Origin: CALHVX01 sp038757945
Lineage (GTDB): Bacteria; Pseudomonadota; Gammaproteobacteria; Pseudomonadales; Azotimanducaceae
Direction: 5' to 3'
Length of the DNA stretch: 36,345 nucleotides
Assembly: GCA_038757945.1 (NCBI GenBank)
Contig: JBCDGJ010000034.1
Coordinates: 1-36,345 of the forward strand
The notes beneath the pieces were generated by a model that was given only the letters and a program-made list of their open reading frames with translations, was not told the origin of the DNA and did no database searches. Shown piece by piece: positions 1-8,512 of the stretch; positions within the stretch are counted from its first letter, which is position 1; each line of letters starts with the position of its first letter. The translations under genes were made by a program, and so were the position numbers.

Positions 1-1703
1 ACGCGCTTTCCGGCGAGCCCTCGATAACCCGGTTCGCGGGACGGCTCGATCACGCCCAGGTCCGCCGTAAATCGAAAGGTAGAGCCCTGGCCCAGATCGC
101 TGGTCACCGTTATATCGCAGCCCATGAGACGGACCAGGTCGCGGCTGATACTCAAGCCCAGGCCCGTGCCACCGAAGCGTCGGGTCGTGGAGGCATCGGC
201 CTGGGTAAACGCGTCGAATACGCCGCCGAGACGGCTGGCAGGGATACCAATGCCGCTGTCGCTGACAGCAATCTCGAGCCAGTCACGCTGCTGGTCCTGA
301 TGGCCACGCACGCGCAGGCAGACCTCGCCGCTGTCGGTGAACTTGATGGCGTTGCCGAGCAGATTGATGACCACCTGACGAAGCCGCGAACTGTCGCCGA
401 CGACGGTTTCGGGCAAGGTCAGGTCCCAGTCGAACAGGAGCTCGAGCCCCTTCTCAGTGGCCGTGGGCAACACAACGTCGAGCGCATCAGCGAGGCAGCT
501 CTCCAGGTCGAACGGATGGGTTTCCAGCTGTATCTCGCCGGAGTCGATCTTCGAGAAGTCGAGGATCGAGTTGATGATGTGCAACAGCGATTCGCCGCTG
601 GCACGGATCGTCTCCGTATAGCTGCGCTGTGTTTCGTTGAGCCCCGAATCCAGGAGCAGCGAAGTCATACCGATGACTCCGTTCATGGGCGTGCGGATCT
701 CGTGCGACATGTTGGCAACAAACTGGGTCCGCGCTGCCGCTGCCGCCTCGGCCGCCTCCCGCGCCTCGGTGAGCAACCGGGTCTGCTCGGCCTGCACGGA
801 GATGTCCTGAACGGTGCCATAGATTCGACCACTGTCCGGCTCGCGCCGGGCGATTACCCGAGCCCTGATCTTCCGGCCACGACCGGTAGTCAGGGTGGTT
901 TCAAGGTCGAACGCGCTGATTGCGTCCGCCTCAAACGCCGCAACTTCCTGCTGAAACTTCGGGACGTCGGCTTCGGGCAGCAACTCGAGCACCCGGGACA
1001 GCTCGATCCGCTCCTCCGGCTCCATCTCCAACAGTTCCCACAGGGATCGGGTCCAGCGCAGGGTTTCGCCCCGTTCTACGGTCCAGCCGCCCATACGGGC
1101 GACCCGCTGCGCCTGCTCCAGCAGCAGATCGTTGCGTCGCAGCTGTTTCGCCGTTTCCCTCTGCCTGTCAACAGAGGCCATGCCGGCCGCCGTGATTGCG
1201 TAGATGAATATGCAGAACGCACTTACCAGAACAGCAAACTGATCAGGATTTATCTGTGGCTCCTCTACCAGCCGCGACACCGTCACTACATTCAGAACAG
1301 ACAGCGTGAGAAAGATCTGGAGGTGACGGCGATGGCGTAGCGTGGTTGCTGCAGCAGCGACATGAACGAAGTTCTGCAGAGCCACGTTATAGCTCAACGC
1401 CTGCTCGTAGTTGTGCACGGTCTGCCAGGCGACACCCAGAACCAGGGCGCCAAGCCAGAGGGCCGGTAGTCGAGCCCCATCAACCTTCTCAACCCAGGTG
1501 AGCGCAGCCACCAGAAAGAAGGCCGCCATGAGCAGCAGGACCAACGCCCAGTCCAGCATCGAGCGATTGTCGAACTGGGTCTCGATCGCCGTGCCGAGTA
1601 CGAATGCAACGCCCGCACCCAGCCCGACCCACCGATAGAGCAGGCGCGGGGAATCGAGCAGCCCGTCAAAGCGGCTGATACGGTCAGTCACAGCTGAGCC
1701 CAT
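1..1703 (-). CDS. Membrane sensor histidine kinase (PAS/HisKA/HATPase), C-terminus outside the window
   Basis: The gene starts at an ATG at 1703 and runs off the window at position 1, so 567 codons are visible. Residues ~18-185 contain about six hydrophobic stretches forming a membrane input domain. A PAS-like segment (~200-310, including MGGWTVERGE and IYGTVQDIS) and a short Ala/Glu-rich coiled linker follow. The HisKA H-box reads NMSHEIRTPMNGVIG, with the phospho-acceptor at His334. The N-box is NLLGNAIKF, and the G boxes are SDSGIGIP and FGGTGLGLSISR. These are hallmarks of a catalytically intact HWE-independent, BarA/ArcB-type kinase. That group often carries C-terminal receiver or Hpt domains, which would lie left of position 1. 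The 231 bp upstream separates it from the MscS gene, so it may have its own promoter. The signal it senses is unknown. Confidence 0.9.
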   Translation of the reverse strand, partial: MGSAVTDRISRFDGLLDSPRLLYRWVGLGAGVAFVLGTAIETQFDNRSMLDWALVLLLMAAFFLVAALTWVEKVDGARLPALWLGALVLGVAWQTVHNYEQALSYNVALQNFVHVAAAATTLRHRRHLQIFLTLSVLNVVTVSRLVEEPQINPDQFAVLVSAFCIFIYAITAAGMASVDRQRETAKQLRRNDLLLEQAQRVARMGGWTVERGETLRWTRSLWELLEMEPEERIELSRVLELLPEADVPKFQQEVAAFEADAISAFDLETTLTTGRGRKIRARVIARREPDSGRIYGTVQDISVQAEQTRLLTEAREAAEAAAAARTQFVANMSHEIRTPMNGVIGMTSLLLDSGLNETQRSYTETIRASGESLLHIINSILDFSKIDSGEIQLETHPFDLESCLADALDVVLPTATEKGLELLFDWDLTLPETVVGDSSRLRQVVINLLGNAIKFTDSGEVCLRVRGHQDQQRDWLEIAVSDSGIGIPASRLGGVFDAFTQADASTTRRFGGTGLGLSISRDLVRLMGCDITVTSDLGQGSTFRFTADLGVIEPSREPGYRGLAGKR

Positions 1704-1934
1704 CCATTATCGCAGTGTAGACAAGGATCTAGGGCGTACCGGCCCTGCAGAGGCGCCAGCTGAGATCCGGCTGAAGCAGGGACCCTTTAGTCCGAGTCAA
1801 CCACCACCTGCGGGTCAAACCGCATAAAGTCCGCGATGAAAAGCGTAAAGCAACAAGACCGATGAGGCGCAGCGCCGACGGCCACGCCCACTTGGTGGCA
1901 GCACACGGCAAAGGAAGGAACGGGAGTCAGCCGG
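1704..1934. other. Intergenic gap between MscS-family gene and histidine kinase
   Basis: This 231-bp stretch has no convincing gene. A short minus-strand open frame at 1729-1911 encodes an Arg/Ser/Thr-rich peptide with no recognisable family, and I treat it as chance. On the minus strand there are two TTGAC-like hexamers (in GTTTGACCCG and GGTTGACTCG), but no well-spaced -10 that I trust. The GATAAT just before the kinase ATG lies too close to the start to serve as a usual -10 unless the message is leaderless. Confidence 0.4.
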
Positions 1935-3278
1935 TCAGGGTTCTGGATTGAGTATCCGCACCTCCCGCTGTGGAAACGGAAACTCGAACTTCTCGGCCTT
2001 CAGCGTCTGCCAGATCATCAGCTTCAGATCCGCGTCCACCCGGTTGCGGCCATCATCGATACCTTCCATCCAGTACTCGATCAGGATGTCGACACCGGAA
2101 TCTCCGAAGCCGCTGATTTCAGCGTCAGGTTGCTCTTCCTCAGAATAGTCTGGCCCGGCAATAACCTGAGGGTGACTCGCGACGAGCGTTTTGAGCAGCG
2201 GTAGCAGACGATCCATGTCGGTGCTGTAGGCCACCTGAAACTCGATGGCGTAGCGCTGCTTCGGATCGGTCTGCGTCCAGTTGGTAAAGCTCGCAGTGAT
2301 GAACGTCTCGTTCGGTACCACGATATCCTTACCGTCAAACGTCTTGAGCACGGTGGAGCGCATGTTGAGCGCCCGGATCGTGCCGGTACGACCGTCTTCC
2401 AGTTCGATGTAATCGCCGACGGTAAGCGAACGGTCCAGCAGGATGATGATGCCGGAGATGAAATTCGACGCGATCGCCTGCAGTCCGAAGCCAAGCCCGA
2501 CACCAAGCGCACCACCAAACACCGCAAGCGTGGTCAGGTTAATGCCCATCACCTGCAGCAGCAGCAGGAAGATGACAACGAAAATCCCGATTTCAAACAG
2601 CTTCGCGAAGACCTCGCGGGTGCCGACTTCCAGCGCTTCCTGCGAACGGATGTACTGCTTGCCGGTGTCGTTGGAGATTCGTCCGAACCAGAAGAGTACG
2701 GCACCGAAGATGAGGGCGCGCAGGATGGCGTAGAGAGAGAATGAAATGTTGCCGGCGTTGATCCGGATACTCTCCAGATACTCCGTGACCGTACCCAGCG
2801 CCCCGAAGACGTTGAGCAGTGCGATCGGAACGACAACCCACTTCGCGAAGGCCCGCACAGCGGCGCTGTCGAAGAAGATCCGGGTGGCGGTGTAGATAAG
2901 CGCTACAACCGACAGGCCCTGGGCCAGGCGCACGATCACACCTTCACCGAACAGCTCCTCGCTGAGCTGCACGCTGACGCCAAGTAGCAGTACAGCAAAG
3001 ATCGGAAACAGAATGTGCCGGAGCCGACCGAGCAGCCGGCGCAGGGTGGCGAAGCCGACCGCTTGAGGCTGTTCGCGAGTTTCCGGGAGAAAGCGCCGAG
3101 CAACTCCGGCAGCGGCCCAGGCAACCAGCAGGGCACCGACAATCAGCCCGAGCTGTGCGTAAAACACCGGGCTCTGTGCCCAGCCCACGATCTGTTCGAA
3201 CCAGTCCTGCGCCTGACCCCTGAGCCAGGACAGGTCCAGGCTGATCATCGCGTTTCCGGGCGCTTCCTCGTCACTCAT
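1935..3278 (-). CDS. MscS-family small-conductance mechanosensitive channel
   Basis: This 447-residue integral membrane protein should gate under membrane tension and release solutes during hypo-osmotic shock. About six hydrophobic segments precede the MscS core. The pore-lining helix is Gly/Ala-rich (GGALGVGLGFGLQAIASN), followed by FISGIIILLDRSLTVGDYIE, the family signature at the TM3/beta-domain junction. The beta/C-terminal domain follows (GTIRALNMRSTVLKTFDGKD, IVVPNETF, then RYAIEFQVAYSTD). The ATG at 3278 is preferred over an upstream GTG at 3293 because ATGAGTGA overlaps the stop of the upstream DUF1499 gene, an arrangement typical of translational coupling. It is the last gene of the tightly spaced 8341-1935 run. 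The length suits an enlarged MscS relative with extra N-terminal helices, not E. coli MscS itself. Confidence 0.9.
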   Translation of the reverse strand: MSDEEAPGNAMISLDLSWLRGQAQDWFEQIVGWAQSPVFYAQLGLIVGALLVAWAAAGVARRFLPETREQPQAVGFATLRRLLGRLRHILFPIFAVLLLGVSVQLSEELFGEGVIVRLAQGLSVVALIYTATRIFFDSAAVRAFAKWVVVPIALLNVFGALGTVTEYLESIRINAGNISFSLYAILRALIFGAVLFWFGRISNDTGKQYIRSQEALEVGTREVFAKLFEIGIFVVIFLLLLQVMGINLTTLAVFGGALGVGLGFGLQAIASNFISGIIILLDRSLTVGDYIELEDGRTGTIRALNMRSTVLKTFDGKDIVVPNETFITASFTNWTQTDPKQRYAIEFQVAYSTDMDRLLPLLKTLVASHPQVIAGPDYSEEEQPDAEISGFGDSGVDILIEYWMEGIDDGRNRVDADLKLMIWQTLKAEKFEFPFPQREVRILNPEP

Positions 3279-3735
3279 CAGCTGTGGTCTCACTGGTTGC
3301 CCCGACAGTCTGCAGCAGCCCGGCGGTCACGAGTTCCGCAGCAAGCGCCTCCAGGCGCTGACGATTGGCACCGAGATCCGAGATGCCGAGCCGGGACGCC
3401 GAACGGTAGCTGACGGTCCCGGCCGGCAACGCGAGACGAAACTCGACGTCATCGGCAAACCGCAGCAGCGGCGTACGGACGAGAAAGTGCACATAACCGT
3501 CCGCCTCGGTGATCAGGGACCAGCGTTCGCGCAGCCGGAGCTCGGCCATAAACGCCTGCCAGCCGGCCAGGGAGGCGTCGGCGAGGTGCCACGGTGGCTG
3601 CGCTGCCCCGCTACGATAGCAGTTCGGCAGAGCACCACAGGGGGCCATGCGTCCGGCCGGCCCGTCGCTGCGCACGCTCTGGCAGCCGGCGAGGTGCAGG
3701 TGACCGATCAACAGAACAAGACGTAGCCACCGCAT
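3271..3735 (-). CDS. DUF1499-family lipoprotein
   Basis: This 154-residue protein has a lipobox (HLAGCQ, acylated Cys18 predicted), so it is probably anchored in the envelope. The mature part carries the DUF1499 pattern: an early CGALPNCYRS segment, a central hydrophobic strand (VHFLVRTPLLRFADDVEFRL), and the diagnostic SYRSASRLGISDLGANRQR near the end. The family function is not established. The start at 3735 lies 4 nt after the stop of the TonB-dependent receptor gene, and AGGA within that stop region serves as its ribosome site. Its 3' end overlaps the MscS start by 8 nt. It therefore appears to be co-translated with both neighbours. Confidence 0.82.
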   Translation of the reverse strand: MRWLRLVLLIGHLHLAGCQSVRSDGPAGRMAPCGALPNCYRSGAAQPPWHLADASLAGWQAFMAELRLRERWSLITEADGYVHFLVRTPLLRFADDVEFRLALPAGTVSYRSASRLGISDLGANRQRLEALAAELVTAGLLQTVGATSETTADE

Positions 3736-3739
3736 CGTC

Positions 3740-6319
3740 CTAGAGCTGCTTGCTCAGGGTCAGCGCGGCGCTGGCGAAGCTGTACTGGTTCAACAGCACG
3801 CGCCGCGACTCACCATCAAAGGAGCGCTCCGGGTGATTGGTGAGGTTGCTGAGCGTAAGGCCAAGATCCCATCCCTGGCCGAAGCGGAGCCCGAGATTGG
3901 CACCTACCTGGACGTAGTAGCGCCGTATCCGATCCCGACCATCGGCATTACCTACCCGATCCAGCGCCTGACTCTGGTAGCTGCCGTTGAGCCCTGCCCG
4001 GAACGGCCCTTTGCTGACAGAGATCCGGCTGTTGAGCAGGTGCCGCGAGCGCTCCGGCATCGAGATCGTTCTCGTTGCACCGCTGGCGTCGGCAATGTCG
4101 GCCTCAGACTGCGAATAGGTATAGGCGCTGCTGAAGTTCAGCTGGTCGAGGAAGGGCAGTGGATTCTCCGCGCTGACCTCCCAGGACACCTGAAAACCCT
4201 GGATCATACCGTCACCGCCGTTCTCGACCCGCGTGACGTCAAAGAGCACGTCATCGATGACTTCGTTGGAAATGGCGTCGTAGAAGAATGCGACGACGTC
4301 CTTGTAGTACCACTCCGCGGCAAGGGTGCCAAAGCGTGCCGAGCGGTACTCGAAAGCCACCGCCAGGCTGTCGATCGTGGTCGCCGTCAGCTCGGGATTG
4401 CCTTCCTGGATGCGGAAGATCGGCAGAATAACGCGGCGGTAATCCACGATGTCGAAGTACTGCGGCCGCATCAGCGCCCGGTAGTAGGCGGCACTTAGGG
4501 TCAGCTGGTCCGTTGGGGCAAAGCTGAGCTCCAGGTTCGGCAGCCAGTGATCGTAGCGCTGTCCACCGGGCACACGCTTAGCGCCGAAGCTGTCGAAGCT
4601 ATCAACCAGCTCCCGGCCCTGCACCGTGAGCTCGGTAACTGGAATGCCGCGGGCACTGGCCACGAAGTCCTCCGGTGCGACAATTGACCCCAATGTCTCC
4701 GTCTCAGTCAGCTCGTAGCGCAACCCGGCTTTCCAGCGCCAGCGGCCCAGCTGTTGATAAGCGGAGACAAAAGCCGCGCTGACTGTTTCTTCGCTGGTGA
4801 ACTGAGACTGTACGCTTTCGCTGAAGGAGAGCGCCTCGCTGAAAACGAGCTCAGCACCCTCTGCGGCTAGCGCGATCTGATTTGCTGCCCCTACGTTGAG
4901 ATCCGCCGGAACCCGGTAGTCGCCATCGAGCACATCATCGGTTTCCCGGAGCAGGGGAAAGTCAGCAAGATCAAACGTGTCTTCACCGGCCAGGAACACC
5001 AGCCGCTGCTCATCGTTATCCCGCGCCTTGGTCCGCCATTGGAGACCCGTCGACCACCAGCCCTGGTGCCCGGCAATCGCAAACTGCTGCTCCCAATCCA
5101 GCCGCAACGCCCGATCCCGGTCGATGGTGTTGATGTCGTAAAGCCGAAGGTTCGCGAAAGGGACGTCGTCGACCGCATAGAGATCGAAATCTTCCCTGGT
5201 CGACAGCGTCGGTCGCCAGCGCCGCTCCGTAGCGTAGGCCATGTCGACACCCCGCTGCAGGAAGTTCCAGCCATCCCAGTCGCGGGAGTTGTCCCACTTC
5301 CCGAGGTAGAACGCACCGCTCAGAGCGCGGCGCTCGCCGTCAGCACGAAAGTTCAGCTGGTGCCGCTGCACGGAGCGGTCGGTGTCGTTGTCGTGGAAGT
5401 AGCGACGGATTGCTCCGTCACTGAAGGTGCCGGCAGCGAGCGTCTGCCCGTTGTTCGTAAACAGCAGCGAGTCGGGGTCCGGCGTACCGCGGGCAAACTG
5501 AAACTCGACCCGGTTGCGGTGAAACTTATCCTGGTAATCGATCAGATTGGTCTGGTAGGCGATCTCGAGGCGATCGGACGGCTCGAAGCCGAGCCGGAAG
5601 ATCGCGCCGGTTGTTGTGGTATCGAGCTGGTCGGTTGTATAGCGCGGAAACGTCAGCGACGGTACGCCGCCGATATCGCTGCGAACGTTCCAGCGGCCGG
5701 CGTATTCGTCGATCACCCGGCGGGCAGCGTTCCGGCTCAACCGGGCGGCGATGTGCCAGCGGGCGCTCTCAGCATCGGCTCCCAGCGCCCGTGCAAAATC
5801 AATGCGACCGCCGGGCTCATAAACGCCAGCCTCATGCTGTCGCGTCGCGGAGAGCTGCACGCGGGTGGTCTCCGATCCCCCCATCAACGGGAAGAACCGA
5901 CCAAAACCCACGCTTTCCGCATCGGCCTGTGCCCCCGGAGAGCGGCCGAAGCTGCCAACAACCTGATACTCCGAAGCGATCGGATTGCGTTTGAGCAACA
6001 GCCGCTGCCGCTCCCGCGGGCTTTCATTCACCGCCTCGGTCTGGGCCGCGGCAAGCGTTCGGCCGGATCGTGCTGCCTGCGCTGGCGGTGCATCCTGCGC
6101 TGTTGGTGCTGCTGGTGGGGCGGACTGCAGGGTTTCCGCAGCCGGTACTACGCGTTCATCCTCGATCGTGCGGGGGGTCGTTGTCGCCGCTTGCGTTGGC
6201 GCATAGACAAGGGTCAACAGCAATGCGAGCAGAACCGCTGCCACCCATTCGAAACTTGATAGGCCAAAAATGAAAAACGCCGGCCGCCGGAGGGCGGCCG
6301 GCGTTGCTGCCGGCGTCAC
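3740..6319 (-). CDS. TonB-dependent-receptor-type outer-membrane barrel without a visible plug domain
   Basis: This 859-residue protein starts at GTG 6319, with a purine-rich GAGAAGAGACG just upstream. It has an unusually long signal sequence (hydrophobic core ~28-44, likely cleavage after PTQA). Residues ~45-120 form a low-complexity Ala/Pro/Gln stretch. From ~120 onward there are alternating amphipathic strands typical of a 22-strand receptor barrel, including the family landmark EGNPELTATTIDSLAVAFEY and an NLTNHPERSF-type penultimate strand. The usual ~130-residue N-terminal plug, with a TonB box and an ESLxxxPGV/RG motif set, is not visible; barrel-like sequence follows the linker directly. 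The gene sits 26 bp downstream of a Tat-exported aminotransferase and 4 bp before a lipoprotein gene. Substrate unknown. The barrel call is firm; the missing plug is my reading and needs a model. Confidence 0.82.
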   Translation of the reverse strand: MTPAATPAALRRPAFFIFGLSSFEWVAAVLLALLLTLVYAPTQAATTTPRTIEDERVVPAAETLQSAPPAAPTAQDAPPAQAARSGRTLAAAQTEAVNESPRERQRLLLKRNPIASEYQVVGSFGRSPGAQADAESVGFGRFFPLMGGSETTRVQLSATRQHEAGVYEPGGRIDFARALGADAESARWHIAARLSRNAARRVIDEYAGRWNVRSDIGGVPSLTFPRYTTDQLDTTTTGAIFRLGFEPSDRLEIAYQTNLIDYQDKFHRNRVEFQFARGTPDPDSLLFTNNGQTLAAGTFSDGAIRRYFHDNDTDRSVQRHQLNFRADGERRALSGAFYLGKWDNSRDWDGWNFLQRGVDMAYATERRWRPTLSTREDFDLYAVDDVPFANLRLYDINTIDRDRALRLDWEQQFAIAGHQGWWSTGLQWRTKARDNDEQRLVFLAGEDTFDLADFPLLRETDDVLDGDYRVPADLNVGAANQIALAAEGAELVFSEALSFSESVQSQFTSEETVSAAFVSAYQQLGRWRWKAGLRYELTETETLGSIVAPEDFVASARGIPVTELTVQGRELVDSFDSFGAKRVPGGQRYDHWLPNLELSFAPTDQLTLSAAYYRALMRPQYFDIVDYRRVILPIFRIQEGNPELTATTIDSLAVAFEYRSARFGTLAAEWYYKDVVAFFYDAISNEVIDDVLFDVTRVENGGDGMIQGFQVSWEVSAENPLPFLDQLNFSSAYTYSQSEADIADASGATRTISMPERSRHLLNSRISVSKGPFRAGLNGSYQSQALDRVGNADGRDRIRRYYVQVGANLGLRFGQGWDLGLTLSNLTNHPERSFDGESRRVLLNQYSFASAALTLSKQL

Positions 6320-6345
6320 GATACGTCTCTTCTCAATCGGTCAGT

Positions 6346-7485
6346 TCACACGCTGAGTTCGTCCACGACGGCCGGCAGTGCGGCAACGTAACGCTCTACG
6401 TCGTGCAGGTGACCCATGCTCACCCGTGACCAGTTAGTGTAATCGCGATAAATGCCACGGATGTAAACGTTCCGTTCCTGCATTTTTTCGCGGAACTTCT
6501 GCGCGTTGATGTCGTTCAGGTTGACGAACACGAAATTGGTGGCGGAAGGCAGCGGCTTGAGCCCGGCTTCCTTGGTCGCTGCCAGCACCATTTCCCGCGC
6601 TTCAACGATCTTGCTCTTCGAGTAGGTCAGGAACGCTTCGTCGTTGTAGCTCGCCACGGCAGCGGCAACGCCCGCCTGATTCATGGCGTAGTCGCCAAGG
6701 CCATAGCGGTTGACCATCTCCAGGCGTTCCGGCGATGCAATCATATAGCCGACGCGCATGCCGGCAAGGCCGTAAATCTTGGAGAAAGTGCGCGCGACAA
6801 CGACGTCGTGACCGTCCTTGACCAGCGAGATCATCGTGTTCTTCGTCGGATCGTCGGTCAGCTCGTTGTACGCTTCGTCGATCAGCACGGTGGTCTTTTT
6901 CGACGCCCGCTTGCAGAACGCGACCAGCTCATCGGGATTCAGCACCAGCCCCGTCGGGTTGTTCGGGTTGCAGATGCTGACCAGGCCAATTTCATCGGTG
7001 ATGGCGTTCTCGAGCGCGGCCAGGTCGATCTCGAGGTTCTTGCCGTTCGGTACCCGAACGATTTCGCCACCCTGTTGCTCCGCTTTCTTGGCGGTTGTGT
7101 CCCAGAACAGATCCGGACCGAGGATCTTCTTGCCCTCATGAGTAACGCCTACCGCCAGATAGGTCAGGACGCCGCTAGAACCTGCGCTCAAGGCGATGTG
7201 ATCCGGCGTCAGCCCATGACGTTCTGCGATCATGGCCTTGAGACGCGGCACGGACTCGCCGACGTAGTAAGCGCCCTTGCTTGACGCCTCCATCATGGCA
7301 TTCAGCGCGCCCGGGCTCGGGCCGTAGGGGTTTTCGTTGGCGTTGAGTTTGGCCATGCCCGCTTCCGGGCCGTAGCTGACTCCGCCACCGGCATGGTGTT
7401 TGGCCAGCACCGGGCTGGCCGCAAGAGTGCCGGCCGCCATCATGCTGCCGCCCAGGAATCCACGTCTGTTCAGTGTATTGCTCAT
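6346..7485 (-). CDS. Tat-exported PLP-dependent aminotransferase (HisC-like, class I/II fold)
   Basis: This 379-residue protein begins with a twin-arginine signal (NRRGFLGGS, then a hydrophobic h-region ending ASPVLA). That implies export of the folded, cofactor-loaded enzyme to the periplasm. The rest is a fold-type I aminotransferase close to histidinol-phosphate aminotransferases: LNANENPYGPSPGA near the N-terminus, SICNPNNPTGLVL, IDEAYNEL, and the Schiff-base lysine (K236) in TFSKIYGLAGMRVGY. The C-terminal Arg is in NWSRVSMGHL. The length beyond the leader matches HisC (~350 aa). A biosynthetic histidine role is unlikely given the export signal and the lack of his neighbours. It lies 34 bp after the TauE-like gene and 26 bp before the receptor gene, so it is probably in one transcript with them. 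The true substrate is unknown. Confidence 0.9.
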   Translation of the reverse strand: MSNTLNRRGFLGGSMMAAGTLAASPVLAKHHAGGGVSYGPEAGMAKLNANENPYGPSPGALNAMMEASSKGAYYVGESVPRLKAMIAERHGLTPDHIALSAGSSGVLTYLAVGVTHEGKKILGPDLFWDTTAKKAEQQGGEIVRVPNGKNLEIDLAALENAITDEIGLVSICNPNNPTGLVLNPDELVAFCKRASKKTTVLIDEAYNELTDDPTKNTMISLVKDGHDVVVARTFSKIYGLAGMRVGYMIASPERLEMVNRYGLGDYAMNQAGVAAAVASYNDEAFLTYSKSKIVEAREMVLAATKEAGLKPLPSATNFVFVNLNDINAQKFREKMQERNVYIRGIYRDYTNWSRVSMGHLHDVERYVAALPAVVDELSV

Positions 7486-7519
7486 CTAGGAGTCACTCCG
7501 TTGGTTCATTAGCAATCGA

Positions 7520-8341
7520 TCAACCGATCGCCTTGTAGTACATGGAAAGCGAAACGATCACAAGGTACACCCCAAACAGCCGCTTCAGATGAACGTCGTT
7601 GAGGCTGTGCGCCCACTTGGCCCCGAGGGGCGCCGTAAAGATCGAGATCGCTGAGATCGCGGCGAGCGCAGGCACATTGATGTAGCCGACAGATCCGAAC
7701 GGCAGGTCACTCGCACCCCAGCCGAGATAGAGAAAGCCGAGGGCGCCGCTGAGACCAATGATCAGCCCGACGCCGGAGGCGGTGGCCACGGCCTGGTGCA
7801 CGGTCCGGTTGCAAAGCGTCATCGTCATCACCGTGATCGTACCGCCACCGATCCCGAGCAGCGCTGAGAAGCCGCCGAGAAAGGAAGCCAGGCTGGCGCG
7901 CCCGAGCCCCGAAGGCATGGTGTCGGAAATGCTGCCGCTGCCGAACAGGCCGGGAAACAGGAAGTACACCGAGTAGCCCAGCACGCCGGTAGCGAAGACG
8001 ATGAACAGGCTCCGCCCGTCGACGATCGAGGCGATGTAAAGGCCGATGCCAGCCCCGATGACCAGCCACAGCGCCCAGTCGCGCAACACTTCGAAATCCA
8101 CCGCACCGCGCCGCGCGTGGGCCTGCACCGAGCGGGCCGACGAAATGACGATAGACGCAAGAGAGGTACCAATAGCGACGTAGATGATCTCAGAAGTCGC
8201 CTCGGTAAATACGTCGAACACGGCCAGCAACGCCGGCACGACGACGAAGCCACCTCCATTACCAAACAGTCCTGCGGTGAGTCCTGCGATGCCCCCGGCT
8301 ACGCAGAGGGTCAACAGCAGGGCAATCAGTTCGAAAGACAT
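7520..8341 (-). CDS. TauE/SafE-family membrane permease (sulfite exporter-like)
   Basis: This protein has 273 residues from the ATG at 8341. I prefer that start because MSFELIALLLTL leads straight into the first helix, as in the family; the frame stays open upstream to 8425 without a clear ribosome site. About eight hydrophobic helices form two repeats, each with the TauE hallmark glycine motif: GLTAGLFGNGGGFVVVPAL in the first half and GGFSALLGIGGGTITV in the second. Members export or import small organic or sulfur-containing anions (sulfite, sulfoacetate and related compounds); specificity cannot be read from sequence. It is the first gene of the run leading into the exported aminotransferase and the receptor barrel. 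Confidence 0.88.
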   Translation of the reverse strand: MSFELIALLLTLCVAGGIAGLTAGLFGNGGGFVVVPALLAVFDVFTEATSEIIYVAIGTSLASIVISSARSVQAHARRGAVDFEVLRDWALWLVIGAGIGLYIASIVDGRSLFIVFATGVLGYSVYFLFPGLFGSGSISDTMPSGLGRASLASFLGGFSALLGIGGGTITVMTMTLCNRTVHQAVATASGVGLIIGLSGALGFLYLGWGASDLPFGSVGYINVPALAAISAISIFTAPLGAKWAHSLNDVHLKRLFGVYLVIVSLSMYYKAIG

Positions 8342-8512
8342 GAGAGGGGGTGCCGTGCTCCGGAGATCAGTGATACGTGTGAGGGTGAGCATGATCACCG
8401 AATGCACCGGAAATACAAGACCCATGCCAGGATTTGGGTCGAGGAAACGGCCGTTCAGGGGGTGAATACCGGCTACACGCCCTAATCGAGTGCGACGTCG
8501 ATCCGGAATGCG

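Noticed and set aside
1729..1911. 60-codon minus-strand frame between the MscS gene and histidine kinase
   Set aside because: It has no ribosome site, no family and biased composition; probably chance.
5039..6259. 406-codon plus-strand frame opposite the receptor barrel
   Set aside because: It has no recognisable domain, and the minus strand explains the region completely.
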